A stretch of 64,000 nucleotides of DNA, taken from NCBI GenBank assembly GCA_022843745.1, contig JALHNB010000012.1:62001-126000 (forward strand), in the 5' to 3' direction. Positions within the stretch are counted from its first letter, which is position 1. Each line of letters opens with the position of its first letter. The notes beneath the pieces are model-generated. The model saw only the letters and a program-made list of their open reading frames with translations. It was not told the origin of the DNA and did not search any database. Position numbers and translations under genes: made by a program. Shown piece after piece: positions 34,628 through 43,083 of this stretch. This DNA comes from Anaerolineae bacterium. GTDB taxonomy: Bacteria; Chloroflexota; Anaerolineae; Aggregatilineales; Phototrophicaceae.

Positions 34628-36061
34628 ATGAATCGTTTGTGGGTACGCTTAAGTTTGGCCTTCAGCACTATGGTTTTGCTGAGTGTCGCTATTCTGATTA
34701 TGGCAAGTGGCTTAATCGCACACAGCGGCATCCGCGAGTCGATTATTTTAGATGAGCTGCAAGCACCCGACGGCCTGATTGATCGCCTGGAAGCATACTA
34801 CAGCGAACACCAAAATTGGGATGGCCTGGGAACCGATATATCGGAGAATAACGAAGGATTGTCGATAGGGCCGAGTCTAGGTCTAAGCCTGGTGATGACT
34901 GACGCTCAGGGAAAGATTATCTACGCTACAGCGCACGATCTGATTGGGCAAAAGCGCAATATAGCAAGCTTCCAATCAGTTATTCCTATTGTTGTCCAAG
35001 GTGAAACGAGAGGCTATCTAGCCCTGGAAGAACCGTCATTGGATAATATATCGCCGCGCCAACCCCGCCTCTTACTGGAAGGCCTAAGTACCATGCTGGT
35101 GACAATAGGCTTGATGGGTGGCGTGGTCGGCGTTTTCTTCGGCGTTTTGATGAGCCGCAGCTTAACTGCGCCGCTGAGACGGTTGGCAGAAGCCGCCCGT
35201 GCTATCGGGGCGCAAAACTTCAGCCGCCGCGTGAAAGTCGAAGGCACGATAGAAGTCGCGGAAATGGCGCGTGCCTTTAACGAGATGGCATCGGCCCTGG
35301 AACAAACTGAAACGCTCCGACGCAATCTTGTCGCGGATGTTGCCCACGAACTGCGGACACCCCTGACGGTCTTGCAGGGCAACCTGATGGCGATTCTGGA
35401 CGATGTGTATCCAATGGATAAGCCTGAAGTTGGCCGCCTCTATGACCAGACACGGTTGCTCAGTCGGCTGGTCAATGACCTGCATGAACTCAGTCAGGCT
35501 GAGGCGAAGCAGCTTCCCTTGAATCTGCTTCCGGTGCAGGTCGATGAATTGGTGAATTCGACGGCTGCCAAGTTTGAATCGTTAGCCGACGCAGTAGGTG
35601 TGACGCTCAAAGTGGATATACAGCCCAATCTGCCGCTGCTTATGGCGGACAGTGGACGTTTGTCTCAAGTGCTGCACAATCTGTTGAATAACGCATTGGT
35701 GCATACGCCGCAGGGTGGGCAAATTACCATCCGCACCGAACACATCGGCAATCTATTGAGGTTGTCTGTCAAAGATACTGGCGATGGCATTTCCTCAGAA
35801 CATCTCCCCTATATTTTTGAGCGCTTTTATCGTGTGGATGCCTCACGCAATCGCGACACAGGTGGTACTGGGCTGGGTCTGGCGATTGTCAAAGCCATTA
35901 TCGAAGCGCATGGCGGTCATATCAAGGCTACCAGTGATGGCAAGTTGGGACAGGGCAGTACCTTTACGGTTGAGTTTCCACTGATATATACACCATGCGC
36001 TATCGAATGGGCTGTAACTGGAGCAAAAGCGGTACTCATTCAAGGAGCAGAAACAATGTGA
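34628..36061 (+). CDS. Transmembrane sensor histidine kinase (HAMP, HisKA, HATPase)
   Basis: The 477-residue kinase has TM1 (about 9-31), an extracytoplasmic sensor (about 32-150), TM2 (about 152-177), HAMP (about 178-230), and HisKA with H240 (V-A-H-E-L-R-T-P-L). HATPase_c shows the N box L-L-N-N-A-L-V-H, D-T-G-D-G-I, the F box E-R-F-Y-R-V-D and G-T-G-L-G-L-A-I-V. It is BaeS/PhoR-like and pairs with the regulator two bases upstream. The tail after about 455 is extra and unassigned. Confidence 0.92.
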   Translation: MNRLWVRLSLAFSTMVLLSVAILIMASGLIAHSGIRESIILDELQAPDGLIDRLEAYYSEHQNWDGLGTDISENNEGLSIGPSLGLSLVMTDAQGKIIYATAHDLIGQKRNIASFQSVIPIVVQGETRGYLALEEPSLDNISPRQPRLLLEGLSTMLVTIGLMGGVVGVFFGVLMSRSLTAPLRRLAEAARAIGAQNFSRRVKVEGTIEVAEMARAFNEMASALEQTETLRRNLVADVAHELRTPLTVLQGNLMAILDDVYPMDKPEVGRLYDQTRLLSRLVNDLHELSQAEAKQLPLNLLPVQVDELVNSTAAKFESLADAVGVTLKVDIQPNLPLLMADSGRLSQVLHNLLNNALVHTPQGGQITIRTEHIGNLLRLSVKDTGDGISSEHLPYIFERFYRVDASRNRDTGGTGLGLAIVKAIIEAHGGHIKATSDGKLGQGSTFTVEFPLIYTPCAIEWAVTGAKAVLIQGAETM

Positions 36062-36155
36062 CTCAAACCTTTACTAAACGAATAGCGCAACTTATCGTGA
36101 ACACAACTAAAAGCATGCAACGAGTTGAGAAGTTCTGTAATTCATATAGATACTT

Positions 36156-37187
36156 ATGAGACATCAGTTGATTATGGTTAACCACAATAAAAGAATACGA
36201 ATTAACCGTCAATGGATACTGCGACTCATAGGGTTGGCTCTGTCAATAGGTCTAGCGCTGTATTTATTGAGGCAAATTGACGCACAGGAATTTTTTGTTG
36301 TGGCGAGGCGCGTAAATCTAGGAGATGGGGTTATCGCGCTGATGATTTATGTGATGATGAATTGCTTTCGTGCTATTCGATTTCGCACGATCCTAGATCA
36401 ACCGCAGCTCTCGTTGCAGAAATTAGTGCCGATCACCTTATATCACAACTTTTGGGTACGGATTTTACCCTTTAAGACAGGTGAAATTAGCTACATCATT
36501 CTAACGCAGCGCTATCTACATCAGTCAGTCCTCAGTGGAATCAGCAGCCTTGTACTTGCCCGGTTGTTTGAATTATTCATGGTCATGGTTGGAGGAGAAG
36601 TTGGACTATTATTGACACCTGAGCAATTTAATGGTCAAAAAACCTTGTCGCTGCTCCTGCTCCCCTGCGTCGCTGCTTATCTAGGCTTGCTTTATTATTC
36701 GGGAATGCTGCTCCACCGCTTTCTCCATGTGATCCACTCCATAACAGGCAAACCAGGCAAACTGGCGCTTGTTAGCTCCTGGTTTGGGGTTAAATTTGAG
36801 GCGTTAGCGGATGATTTAGATCGCGTAAGGCAGCGACACATTTTTGGCCCCGCTATGTTGACATCGTTTTTTACTTATGGAATGAGCGTAAGTTTTAATT
36901 TGGTACTGCTGATTGCGCTTGGTATTCCTCTCAGTCCCGCATTGCTCTTGACTGCCAGCATTGTGATTTTATTAGAAGCGTTGCCCCTCACGACATTCAG
37001 CGGCTTAGGTGTCATCGAAGGTGGGTGGACGTTTGGGCTTGTTACCTTTATCGGGCTAAATATCGGACATGCAGCTTCCATCGGCTTTTTTTTGCATGGA
37101 TGCCAGATTATGGCTGCGGCCCTCAGCGGCATCGGCAGTTACTTTTGGCTTCAAATACACGAAACCTATCTGTTGGAACATAAATGA
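36156..37187 (+). CDS. Lysylphosphatidylglycerol-synthase-TM-like flippase-fold membrane protein
   Basis: The 343-residue protein has about eight hydrophobic helices and blocks such as F-R-A-I-R-F-R-T-I-L and G-E-I-S-Y-I, seen in the LPG_synthase_TM (UPF0104) family. It lacks the soluble transferase half of MprF, so it is likelier a lipid-linked intermediate flippase or accessory protein than an aminoacylation enzyme. It leads a pair with the DPM1-like GT2 that starts 18 bp on. No ribosome binding site stands out before ATG 36156; ATG 36174 is possible. AT-rich codon use differs from the flanks. Confidence 0.75.
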   Translation: MRHQLIMVNHNKRIRINRQWILRLIGLALSIGLALYLLRQIDAQEFFVVARRVNLGDGVIALMIYVMMNCFRAIRFRTILDQPQLSLQKLVPITLYHNFWVRILPFKTGEISYIILTQRYLHQSVLSGISSLVLARLFELFMVMVGGEVGLLLTPEQFNGQKTLSLLLLPCVAAYLGLLYYSGMLLHRFLHVIHSITGKPGKLALVSSWFGVKFEALADDLDRVRQRHIFGPAMLTSFFTYGMSVSFNLVLLIALGIPLSPALLLTASIVILLEALPLTTFSGLGVIEGGWTFGLVTFIGLNIGHAASIGFFLHGCQIMAAALSGIGSYFWLQIHETYLLEHK

Positions 37188-37205
37188 CCAGAAAGATTGG
37201 GCAAC

Positions 37206-38162
37206 ATGAATCTGCCAGAAATTTCAATTGTCATTCCCTTATATAATGAACAAGATTCGATTGCTCCTTTGTATCAAGAGTTGACAGCCGCACTCAGTAA
37301 CTTAAAAAAATCTTACGAAGTTATCGTTATAGATGACGGTAGCACCGATCTTAGTTTTGGACGATTGTGTGAAATTCATGAAGCCGATGAACGCTGGAAA
37401 ATTGTGCAATTCCGTCGGAATTATGGTCAAACAGCCGGATTCTCAGTTGGTTTCAACCTCGCCGCCGGAGCGATAGTTATCACTATTGATGCTGATCTTC
37501 AAAACAACCCACAAGATATCCTCCGGCTCCTGGCGAAAATCGAGGAAGGTTACGATATCGTCAGCGGGTGGCGAGTGAATCGTCAGGAGGCATTCTTTTC
37601 ACGGAGATTGCCGTCAATGCTAGCCAATCGTCTCATTTCGAAAGTAAGCGGTGTTGAACTCCATGATTATGGATGCACCTTGAAGGCATATCGGAGCGAG
37701 ATTATTAAGAACATTCAAATTTATGGTGAGCTTCATCGTTTCATCCCGGCAGTTGCCAGCTCATTGGGTATTCGTACGACTGAAATACCAGTTGATGATC
37801 GCATGAGGCGATTTGGTAAAAGTAAATATGGAATCTGGCGTACCTTTCGGGTGATTCTGGATATAATTCTTGTCCGATTTTTATTCATTTATGGCACACG
37901 TCCAATTCAAGTATTTGGCGGACTGGGTTTGCTAATGGGTACCGTCGGATTTATTCTGGGTATGATGCTCATTTACGTCAAACTTGTGATGGGTGAACAA
38001 ATCGGAGACCGCCCGCTATTGCTCCTGGCGATATTACTCATCATCTTAGGTGTGCAAATGGTGAGCATAGGACTTATCGGCGAAATTGTCATACGTATTT
38101 ATCAGGAGGCACAATCGAGGCCTCGCTACATGACTCGTGAGCAACTTGGTTTCGAGGATTAA
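37206..38162 (+). CDS. DPM1/ArnC-like polyprenyl-phosphate glycosyltransferase (GT2)
   Basis: The 318-residue enzyme has a GT-A domain (about 1-225): S-I-V-I-P-L-Y-N-E-Q at the start, I-D-D-G-S-T-D and the D-A-D-L-Q metal site, then two C-terminal helices (about 230-255 and 265-290). Homologues transfer a sugar from a nucleotide sugar to undecaprenyl or dolichyl phosphate on the inner face of the membrane. The flippase-like gene upstream and the GT-C gene downstream could flip and use that lipid-linked sugar. I took ATG 37206; TTG 37197 is an alternative. Confidence 0.87.
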   Translation: MNLPEISIVIPLYNEQDSIAPLYQELTAALSNLKKSYEVIVIDDGSTDLSFGRLCEIHEADERWKIVQFRRNYGQTAGFSVGFNLAAGAIVITIDADLQNNPQDILRLLAKIEEGYDIVSGWRVNRQEAFFSRRLPSMLANRLISKVSGVELHDYGCTLKAYRSEIIKNIQIYGELHRFIPAVASSLGIRTTEIPVDDRMRRFGKSKYGIWRTFRVILDIILVRFLFIYGTRPIQVFGGLGLLMGTVGFILGMMLIYVKLVMGEQIGDRPLLLLAILLIILGVQMVSIGLIGEIVIRIYQEAQSRPRYMTREQLGFED

Positions 38163-38166
38163 TCAC

Positions 38167-40080
38167 TTACTGAAGAGAGAACGTTCCAAGATGGATGTAA
38201 ACGTTGGACTGACTATTTGCTATAGACTGAGCCGACAACCGAACATTAGTCTGCCAAGCGTAAACCAAAGTATCTACACTATATCGGCCTGGCGGTAACA
38301 TATCGAGTGCAATGCGGGTTGATTGACATCCAAATGAAGTGTTTGGAAGACCATAGTCCGCCTGTGCGACTAAATCACCTCTCTCATTAAAGACATGGAT
38401 ACCCACTGAGTAAGTATCTGGAGGGGTATTCGCTTCTAAGGCCCATTCGAGCGTGGTATATAGGGATTTGTCCTCTACTCTGGATAGTAATTCGGCTAGA
38501 TTCATGTTCGCAATCTTTTGCCCTGTATCAGTAGAGAAATGACCAATAAATGTCTGCGGTGGTTGACTAAACAACTCCGTAAATAGCTCTGGAGTATCGG
38601 AGATTGTACCGCAGGAAGTATAGCCTTTTTGGGCTAGCAGATTGTTAAACATATCTGCGCGCCAGGGACGCTGATGAGGTTCATAGCTGACCCAAATTCG
38701 CTTGGCACCGTCAATCGCCAATTCACCGCGGCGGAGATACTCTTCATCTGACATAATAGGCAGCGATTCAACCATTTGTGTTTTCAACGGCATCGCGTGG
38801 AAATAATAAGCCATAACTTCATCTTGACCACCATCCCATTCGTCGATTAACGTCTCAAAAGCAAGGACATCGCCATTTTTTGTGCGCTGGTCAAGATCGC
38901 GCACCAAAATATTCCAGGGTAGATATTTTATTGATGGGTTTACAGCGTCCAATAATTTAGAGCCGAAATTGGAAGTCACTGCGATTAAGAGCCAGATTCC
39001 TATCAAAAATGTGGTACGTAAACCTGCTCGTTTCAGTTGGACGAATCCTAAACCCATCAGTATCGCCAAAGGCACCCACAGTATCATTAGATATCGTACT
39101 TCTGAAATTACGTACAACCAGCTATTTATAAGGATTGCAAGCAGCAGTGCAACAATTAATAGAAACAAGATGAACTGTACAATGCGATCTCGTAAATCCA
39201 GCGCAAAAACACTAACTACGAGCCATAAACCGATATTCCCATTACTGAACATATCGAGAACTTGGTGTACCATTTCACCAGGACTGAATGCGTATGCCTT
39301 ACGCAAGGCGGGTTCTAGGTAGTTTGACACTGTGAAAGAAGTTAACAACCAGGGAAGAAACAAAACGCCGGCGGCTGCGATGAGTCCTATTACCTGCCAC
39401 CAACCTCGTTGTTTGGGAACCAACAACAGGTGATATAAGCAAACGGCAGCAATAAGAATGAAACTAAAATAATGTGCATAAAGAAGGCCAGCAACACAAA
39501 GCATCAACATCATTTTGAGCAACCATCCAGTTTTCTGGTCGATTGCAATACGCCAGTAGAGCCACAGAAAGATTGCGGACAGAAGTACCAACAAAGTATA
39601 CGTTCGCATATCGTGAAGATAATTAACAAAAAATACGCTGCAACCTAATACGCTAGCTGCTCCAAACCCAGCTAAAGGCGACTGCAAATCTTTTCCCAGT
39701 CGGAAAGTCCAAGCGATTGCTAGAAGTCCCAATATCAGCGATAGAAAGCGTCCAGTAACTGGCGAAAGACTTACCAGCGATCCCCACAGCGCTAGTAAGA
39801 GATAGTAGCCGGGTACTTGATCGGAAACTTCGGCTGTACGTTGCCACACTTGTAATGGAGTGAGTGTTCCTCCGAATACAGGATCGCCAGCGCGATAAAG
39901 CGATCTAATCTCATCTGTCCAAAGGACCTGCTGAAGATTTCGGGTGCCGTATACAGTCACAATCAAGAGCAGCAAAATCATCGGCCACCACGATATGCGC
40001 CGTTGAGCAGTAAAGTATTCCATTGATACAACTTTTCTCGAATACAGCCTGAAGCTTGGTTCGCTAAATTTCTGAAGCAT
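38167..40080 (-). CDS. GT-C membrane glycosyltransferase (PMT/ArnT-like)
   Basis: The 637-residue protein has about eleven to twelve helices in the first 400 residues. The first loop carries L-W-T-D-E-I-R, the acidic pair expected of GT-C enzymes that take a sugar from a polyprenyl phosphate. The last 230 residues form an exported, mixed domain with beta-rich end. Its stop faces the GT2 stop four bases away, so they converge. No ribosome binding site marks ATG 40080; ATG 40023, which gives M-E-Y-F-T-A-Q, may be the true start. Acceptor unknown. Confidence 0.78.
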   Translation of the reverse strand: MLQKFSEPSFRLYSRKVVSMEYFTAQRRISWWPMILLLLIVTVYGTRNLQQVLWTDEIRSLYRAGDPVFGGTLTPLQVWQRTAEVSDQVPGYYLLLALWGSLVSLSPVTGRFLSLILGLLAIAWTFRLGKDLQSPLAGFGAASVLGCSVFFVNYLHDMRTYTLLVLLSAIFLWLYWRIAIDQKTGWLLKMMLMLCVAGLLYAHYFSFILIAAVCLYHLLLVPKQRGWWQVIGLIAAAGVLFLPWLLTSFTVSNYLEPALRKAYAFSPGEMVHQVLDMFSNGNIGLWLVVSVFALDLRDRIVQFILFLLIVALLLAILINSWLYVISEVRYLMILWVPLAILMGLGFVQLKRAGLRTTFLIGIWLLIAVTSNFGSKLLDAVNPSIKYLPWNILVRDLDQRTKNGDVLAFETLIDEWDGGQDEVMAYYFHAMPLKTQMVESLPIMSDEEYLRRGELAIDGAKRIWVSYEPHQRPWRADMFNNLLAQKGYTSCGTISDTPELFTELFSQPPQTFIGHFSTDTGQKIANMNLAELLSRVEDKSLYTTLEWALEANTPPDTYSVGIHVFNERGDLVAQADYGLPNTSFGCQSTRIALDMLPPGRYSVDTLVYAWQTNVRLSAQSIANSQSNVYIHLGTFSLQ

Positions 40081-40614
40081 TTAGTATTGCAGCTGCCATC
40101 AATTGAATGATCACAATTTCTATCCTTATGCTGCGGCAGTGCTGTTGAAATATCGAATTACGGTAGTCAAACCACTAGTGTAGTTAGCGAAGGTGTAGAA
40201 GTTGTGGAAAGATTATAGGCGCTTTATAAAGAAGTTGTGGAGTATCTGAAATAGTGATTAATGATCTTTGTCGCGGACAATTTGATGCACTCACTGATAC
40301 GAAATAAAGAAACCTGCGCCAAGTCCGCCAACCTTTCGCTTGCGGCATATCGTTCGGGCAATTCCTGGTGCGTTCGGTTTTGAGAGATTGTCTTCTGTCT
40401 CTAATTTTGTCTTAAATGGCCCACTCTGATCTCTCAAAATTGTCCCTTAAAATAGGGTTTCTCGAAACTCATCTATTATCCCATTTTCGAGAGACCCTGT
40501 TGTGCGACGTGGTAGAGCATCATCTCTCGCAAGCTTTTGATGGTAACATGTTGTGAAAATGGGTTGAATGGACAAGGGGCAAAACTTGACCTCTTGACCG
40601 TAAGGGGAGCAAAC
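40081..40614. other. Gap rich in recombination half-sites, no gene seen
   Basis: This holds 534 bp without a convincing gene. GAAGTTGTGGA is repeated at 40198 and 40231. From 40378 to 40494 there are four half-sites of the TTTT(C/T)GAGAGA type in both orientations. Confidence 0.6.
40378..40494. repeat. Cluster of TTTTcGAGAGA half-sites in alternating orientation
   Basis: TTTTGAGAGAT at 40378-40388 is inverted as ATCTCTCAAAA at 40429-40439. TTTCTCGAAA (40458-40467) faces TTTTCGAGAGA (40484-40494). The same word forms the core near the recombinase (25008-25035) and recurs at 41358-41368. Confidence 0.6.
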
Positions 40615-41289
40615 ATGACTCACCAACTTCGGGTAACTGTCGAAATCGGACCAAAAGGCAAGAAAGTGGCTGCCGTAGCGCCGGATTGGCCTGGTCTGGA
40701 GCGTGGTGCAAAGACGGAGGACGCTGCGATTGAAAGGTTGCAATCCTATCTTCCACGCTATGCCCCGGTGGCGAAGCGGGCTGGGATGGATGGCGAGTTT
40801 GCATCCATCACCACAGTTGACATTGTCGAGCAATATCCAGGCACAGGATCAACTGACTTCTGGGGCATCTCATTTGCGTTTTCAAGCATCGACAAACAAG
40901 CTGTATCCAGCGAAGCACTAGAACGTGAACTGACCCTGATGCAGGCGTGCTGGGCGTTTTTCGACGACGTGCGTTTCCGCGTGTCGGCTGAGATGCAGAA
41001 GGGTGTTCGCGGGGGCGGGCGGGATCGGGATCAGATTGTCCGGCATGTGTTGGCGAATGAGATGGACTGGGCTGGAGGGCTGGGTTTGCCTAATCTTTAC
41101 AGTGAGAATTTGACCGATGAGGTGGTGAGTACGCACCGCGCCGCCTATTGCAATGCCATTCGGGCGTTCCATGCTGAGGGCAAAATGGCTCGAAAATGGC
41201 CGCTCCGCTATCTGATCCGGCATACCGCCTATCACACACTGGATCACGCTTGGGAAATGGAAGACAAAGACCTGACGAGACCGTCTTAG
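40615..41289 (+). CDS. Hypothetical protein with HicB-like start and DinB-like end
   Basis: The 224-residue protein begins with a short strand-helix unit (V-T-V-E-I-G-P-K-G-K-K-V then D-W-P-G-L-E-R-G-A-K-T-E-D-A-A), reminiscent of HicB-type folds. The C-terminal 100 residues hold R-H-T-A-Y-H-T-L-D-H-A-W-E, the His-containing helix of DinB/DUF664-like four-helix bundles, which often bind a metal and act on small thiols; activity here is unknown. ATG 40615 has GGGGAG five bases upstream. It lies between direct copies of TTTTCGAGAGA (40484 and 41358), as if inserted as a cassette. Confidence 0.68.
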   Translation: MTHQLRVTVEIGPKGKKVAAVAPDWPGLERGAKTEDAAIERLQSYLPRYAPVAKRAGMDGEFASITTVDIVEQYPGTGSTDFWGISFAFSSIDKQAVSSEALERELTLMQACWAFFDDVRFRVSAEMQKGVRGGGRDRDQIVRHVLANEMDWAGGLGLPNLYSENLTDEVVSTHRAAYCNAIRAFHAEGKMARKWPLRYLIRHTAYHTLDHAWEMEDKDLTRPS

Positions 41290-41355
41290 CGCAACTTCAG
41301 AGGGGTTGATGGCGTTAAAACCCAGCCCCTATCCGACTTTTTCAACAAGCAGGAC

Positions 41356-41413
41356 CGTTTTCGAGAGAGACATAACCCTACCTTTTTGAAAGATAAAACT
41401 TAACGATTGCTGG
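41356..41413. repeat. Right copy of the ~58-bp inverted repeat (mate at 24964-25020)
   Basis: Reads CGTTTTCGAGAGAGACATAA onward to GATTGCTGG and matches the left copy in reverse complement. The inner side (before 41355) is unrelated to the left copy, so similarity ends at the core as expected for a crossover point. Confidence 0.75.
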
Positions 41414-41495
41414 AGCATGAGTTTGCAAATATCGCTTGCGTCGCTAAAGCAAAGGCATTCTACTAACAACCCTATCCAGGACAGCGAGTAGTCAT

Positions 41496-42110
41496 GTGAA
41501 CAGCCATATTTTCGAGATAGCCGTCATTATTGGAAGCCTTGCTTTCGCCTTATCAGGCGTTCTCACGGGTATTCGCAAGGATTTGGATGTGATGGGCGTT
41601 TTTATTTTGGCATTCCTGACGGCCAACGGTGGAGGCGTGTTGCGCGATTTGATGATTGATCGCCAACCCGCCATATTAGTCAGTTTAATGCCCTTGTGGC
41701 TAACGAGCGTGGTTGTGGTTGGCGCATGGATATTAAAAATTCAGCGAGGGTCTACGCTTGAGCGAACCTGGGTTTTCGTCGTCAGTGATAGTGTGGGGCT
41801 TGTGGCTTTCAGTATAACGGGCAGTCTTGTAGGAATCGAAGCAGGACTTCACGCCTTCGGCGTTATCATATTATCGTTTTTAACAGCTACAGGCGGGGGG
41901 ATCGTGCGCGACTTACTTATTAACGAAGTGCCTTTGGTATTGCGTGCGGATTTCTACGGCAGTATTGCGCTTCTTCTGGGCATCGCTATCTATCTGCTAT
42001 ATCTAACAGATGGAGTTAATCTTTTGACCCTTTCAGTGCTGTTCGCTGTGGGTTTAATATTGCGGCTGACAGCCTATAAATATAAATGGCAGCTTCCGAA
42101 GCTAGGGTAA
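41496..42110 (+). CDS. TRIC-family cation channel homologue (UPF0126/YicG-like)
   Basis: The 204-residue membrane protein is built of two related halves, each with a glycine-rich helix: F-A-L-S-G-V-L-T-G, T-A-N-G-G-G-V-L-R-D-L in the first and T-A-T-G-G-G-I-V-R-D-L-L in the second. This is the bacterial TRIC family; crystallised members form trimeric monovalent-cation channels. GTG 41496 has a GAG box seven bases upstream. It lies just outside the right inverted repeat. Confidence 0.85.
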   Translation: MNSHIFEIAVIIGSLAFALSGVLTGIRKDLDVMGVFILAFLTANGGGVLRDLMIDRQPAILVSLMPLWLTSVVVVGAWILKIQRGSTLERTWVFVVSDSVGLVAFSITGSLVGIEAGLHAFGVIILSFLTATGGGIVRDLLINEVPLVLRADFYGSIALLLGIAIYLLYLTDGVNLLTLSVLFAVGLILRLTAYKYKWQLPKLG

Positions 42111-42154
42111 GGAAGTCTTACAAAGGCCGCAACTCAACCGCATGGGCAGCAGGC

Positions 42155-43036
42155 TTAATCACTGCCTCTCGCAAATGCAACCACATCGTTAAAGGGCGCC
42201 GTGGCTAATCCAATGACCCGATCTGCTCCAGCGTAGTAGAAATACAGTTCGTCGCCAACAACGATGCTTGAGCAGCTAAAGGTCACATTAGGTACATCCC
42301 CTTTAATTTCCCACGTTTCTGTTGGCTCCATGATGAAGGATTTGGGGCGATTAATGACCTTTGCCGGATTTTCGAGATCGAGCAGAGCCACCGAATGACG
42401 GTAGATGTGCTGAGCCTCATAACCGTGATAGACCAAGAGCCACCCATCCCCTGTTTTGATCGGTGGGCCATTAGACCCAATGCTTTTGGAGTCCCAATCA
42501 TTTTCCTCGCGGGGCTTCATGATAATCTCATGATCTGTCCAGGTCTTCAAATCATCGCTGTAGGCAATCCAGATGTTTGGGCTACGTCGATGCAAAATAG
42601 CATAACGCCCGCCAATTTTCTCTGGGAACAAGACATGATCTTTATTCTGCGCTCTTTCCAATGGGCCAACATCTTCCCAGGTAATCAGGTTTTCTGAGCG
42701 GGCGATCATCGGAAAATAACTATTGATCCCGTAGGCCGTGTAAGTCATATAGAAAATATCATCCAGCCGCACCACACGTGGGTCTTCGACACCGCGATAA
42801 TCATCTCGGCCTTGATGAGGCGAGACCACTGGGTTCTCCAATCTATTCCAATGTAAGCCATCTATACTGACCGCATAGCCAATATGCGAAATAAAATCGA
42901 CGCCCTGAGCGCGGTAGTGCATGTGGAACAGGCCATTGTGCTGAATAACGGCACAGTTGAAGACATTCATTGCCTCCCAACGGTGCAGTGGATTAGGATA
43001 CAGCAGAGGGCTTTCGGAGTGGCGTACTAATTGCAT
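42155..43036 (-). CDS. GH130-family mannoside phosphorylase/hydrolase
   Basis: The 293-residue five-bladed propeller enzyme has F-H-M-H-Y-R-A-Q-G, G-Y-A-V-S-x-D-G-L-H-W and the D-Y-R-G-V-E-D-P-R-V-V block of GH130; W-L-L-V-Y-H-G-Y-E follows later. Family members phosphorolyse beta-1,4- or beta-1,2-mannosides, for example mannosyl-glucose or mannosyl-N-acetylglucosamine; some hydrolyse. No signal peptide, so cytoplasmic. It is the last gene of the sugar-uptake operon, 47 bp after the large secreted protein, so imported mannosides are the likely substrate. Confidence 0.85.
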   Translation of the reverse strand: MQLVRHSESPLLYPNPLHRWEAMNVFNCAVIQHNGLFHMHYRAQGVDFISHIGYAVSIDGLHWNRLENPVVSPHQGRDDYRGVEDPRVVRLDDIFYMTYTAYGINSYFPMIARSENLITWEDVGPLERAQNKDHVLFPEKIGGRYAILHRRSPNIWIAYSDDLKTWTDHEIIMKPREENDWDSKSIGSNGPPIKTGDGWLLVYHGYEAQHIYRHSVALLDLENPAKVINRPKSFIMEPTETWEIKGDVPNVTFSCSSIVVGDELYFYYAGADRVIGLATAPFNDVVAFARGSD

Positions 43037-43083
43037 AATCTTGTTCTTCTCCAGTACAGTGAATCAGGTCAGTTGGTTGCGGG

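Noticed and set aside
24964-41413. Reading the repeats as attL/attR of an excisable genomic island
   Set aside because: The copies are inverted, not direct, and the recombinase lies outside the segment; inversion fits better than excision.
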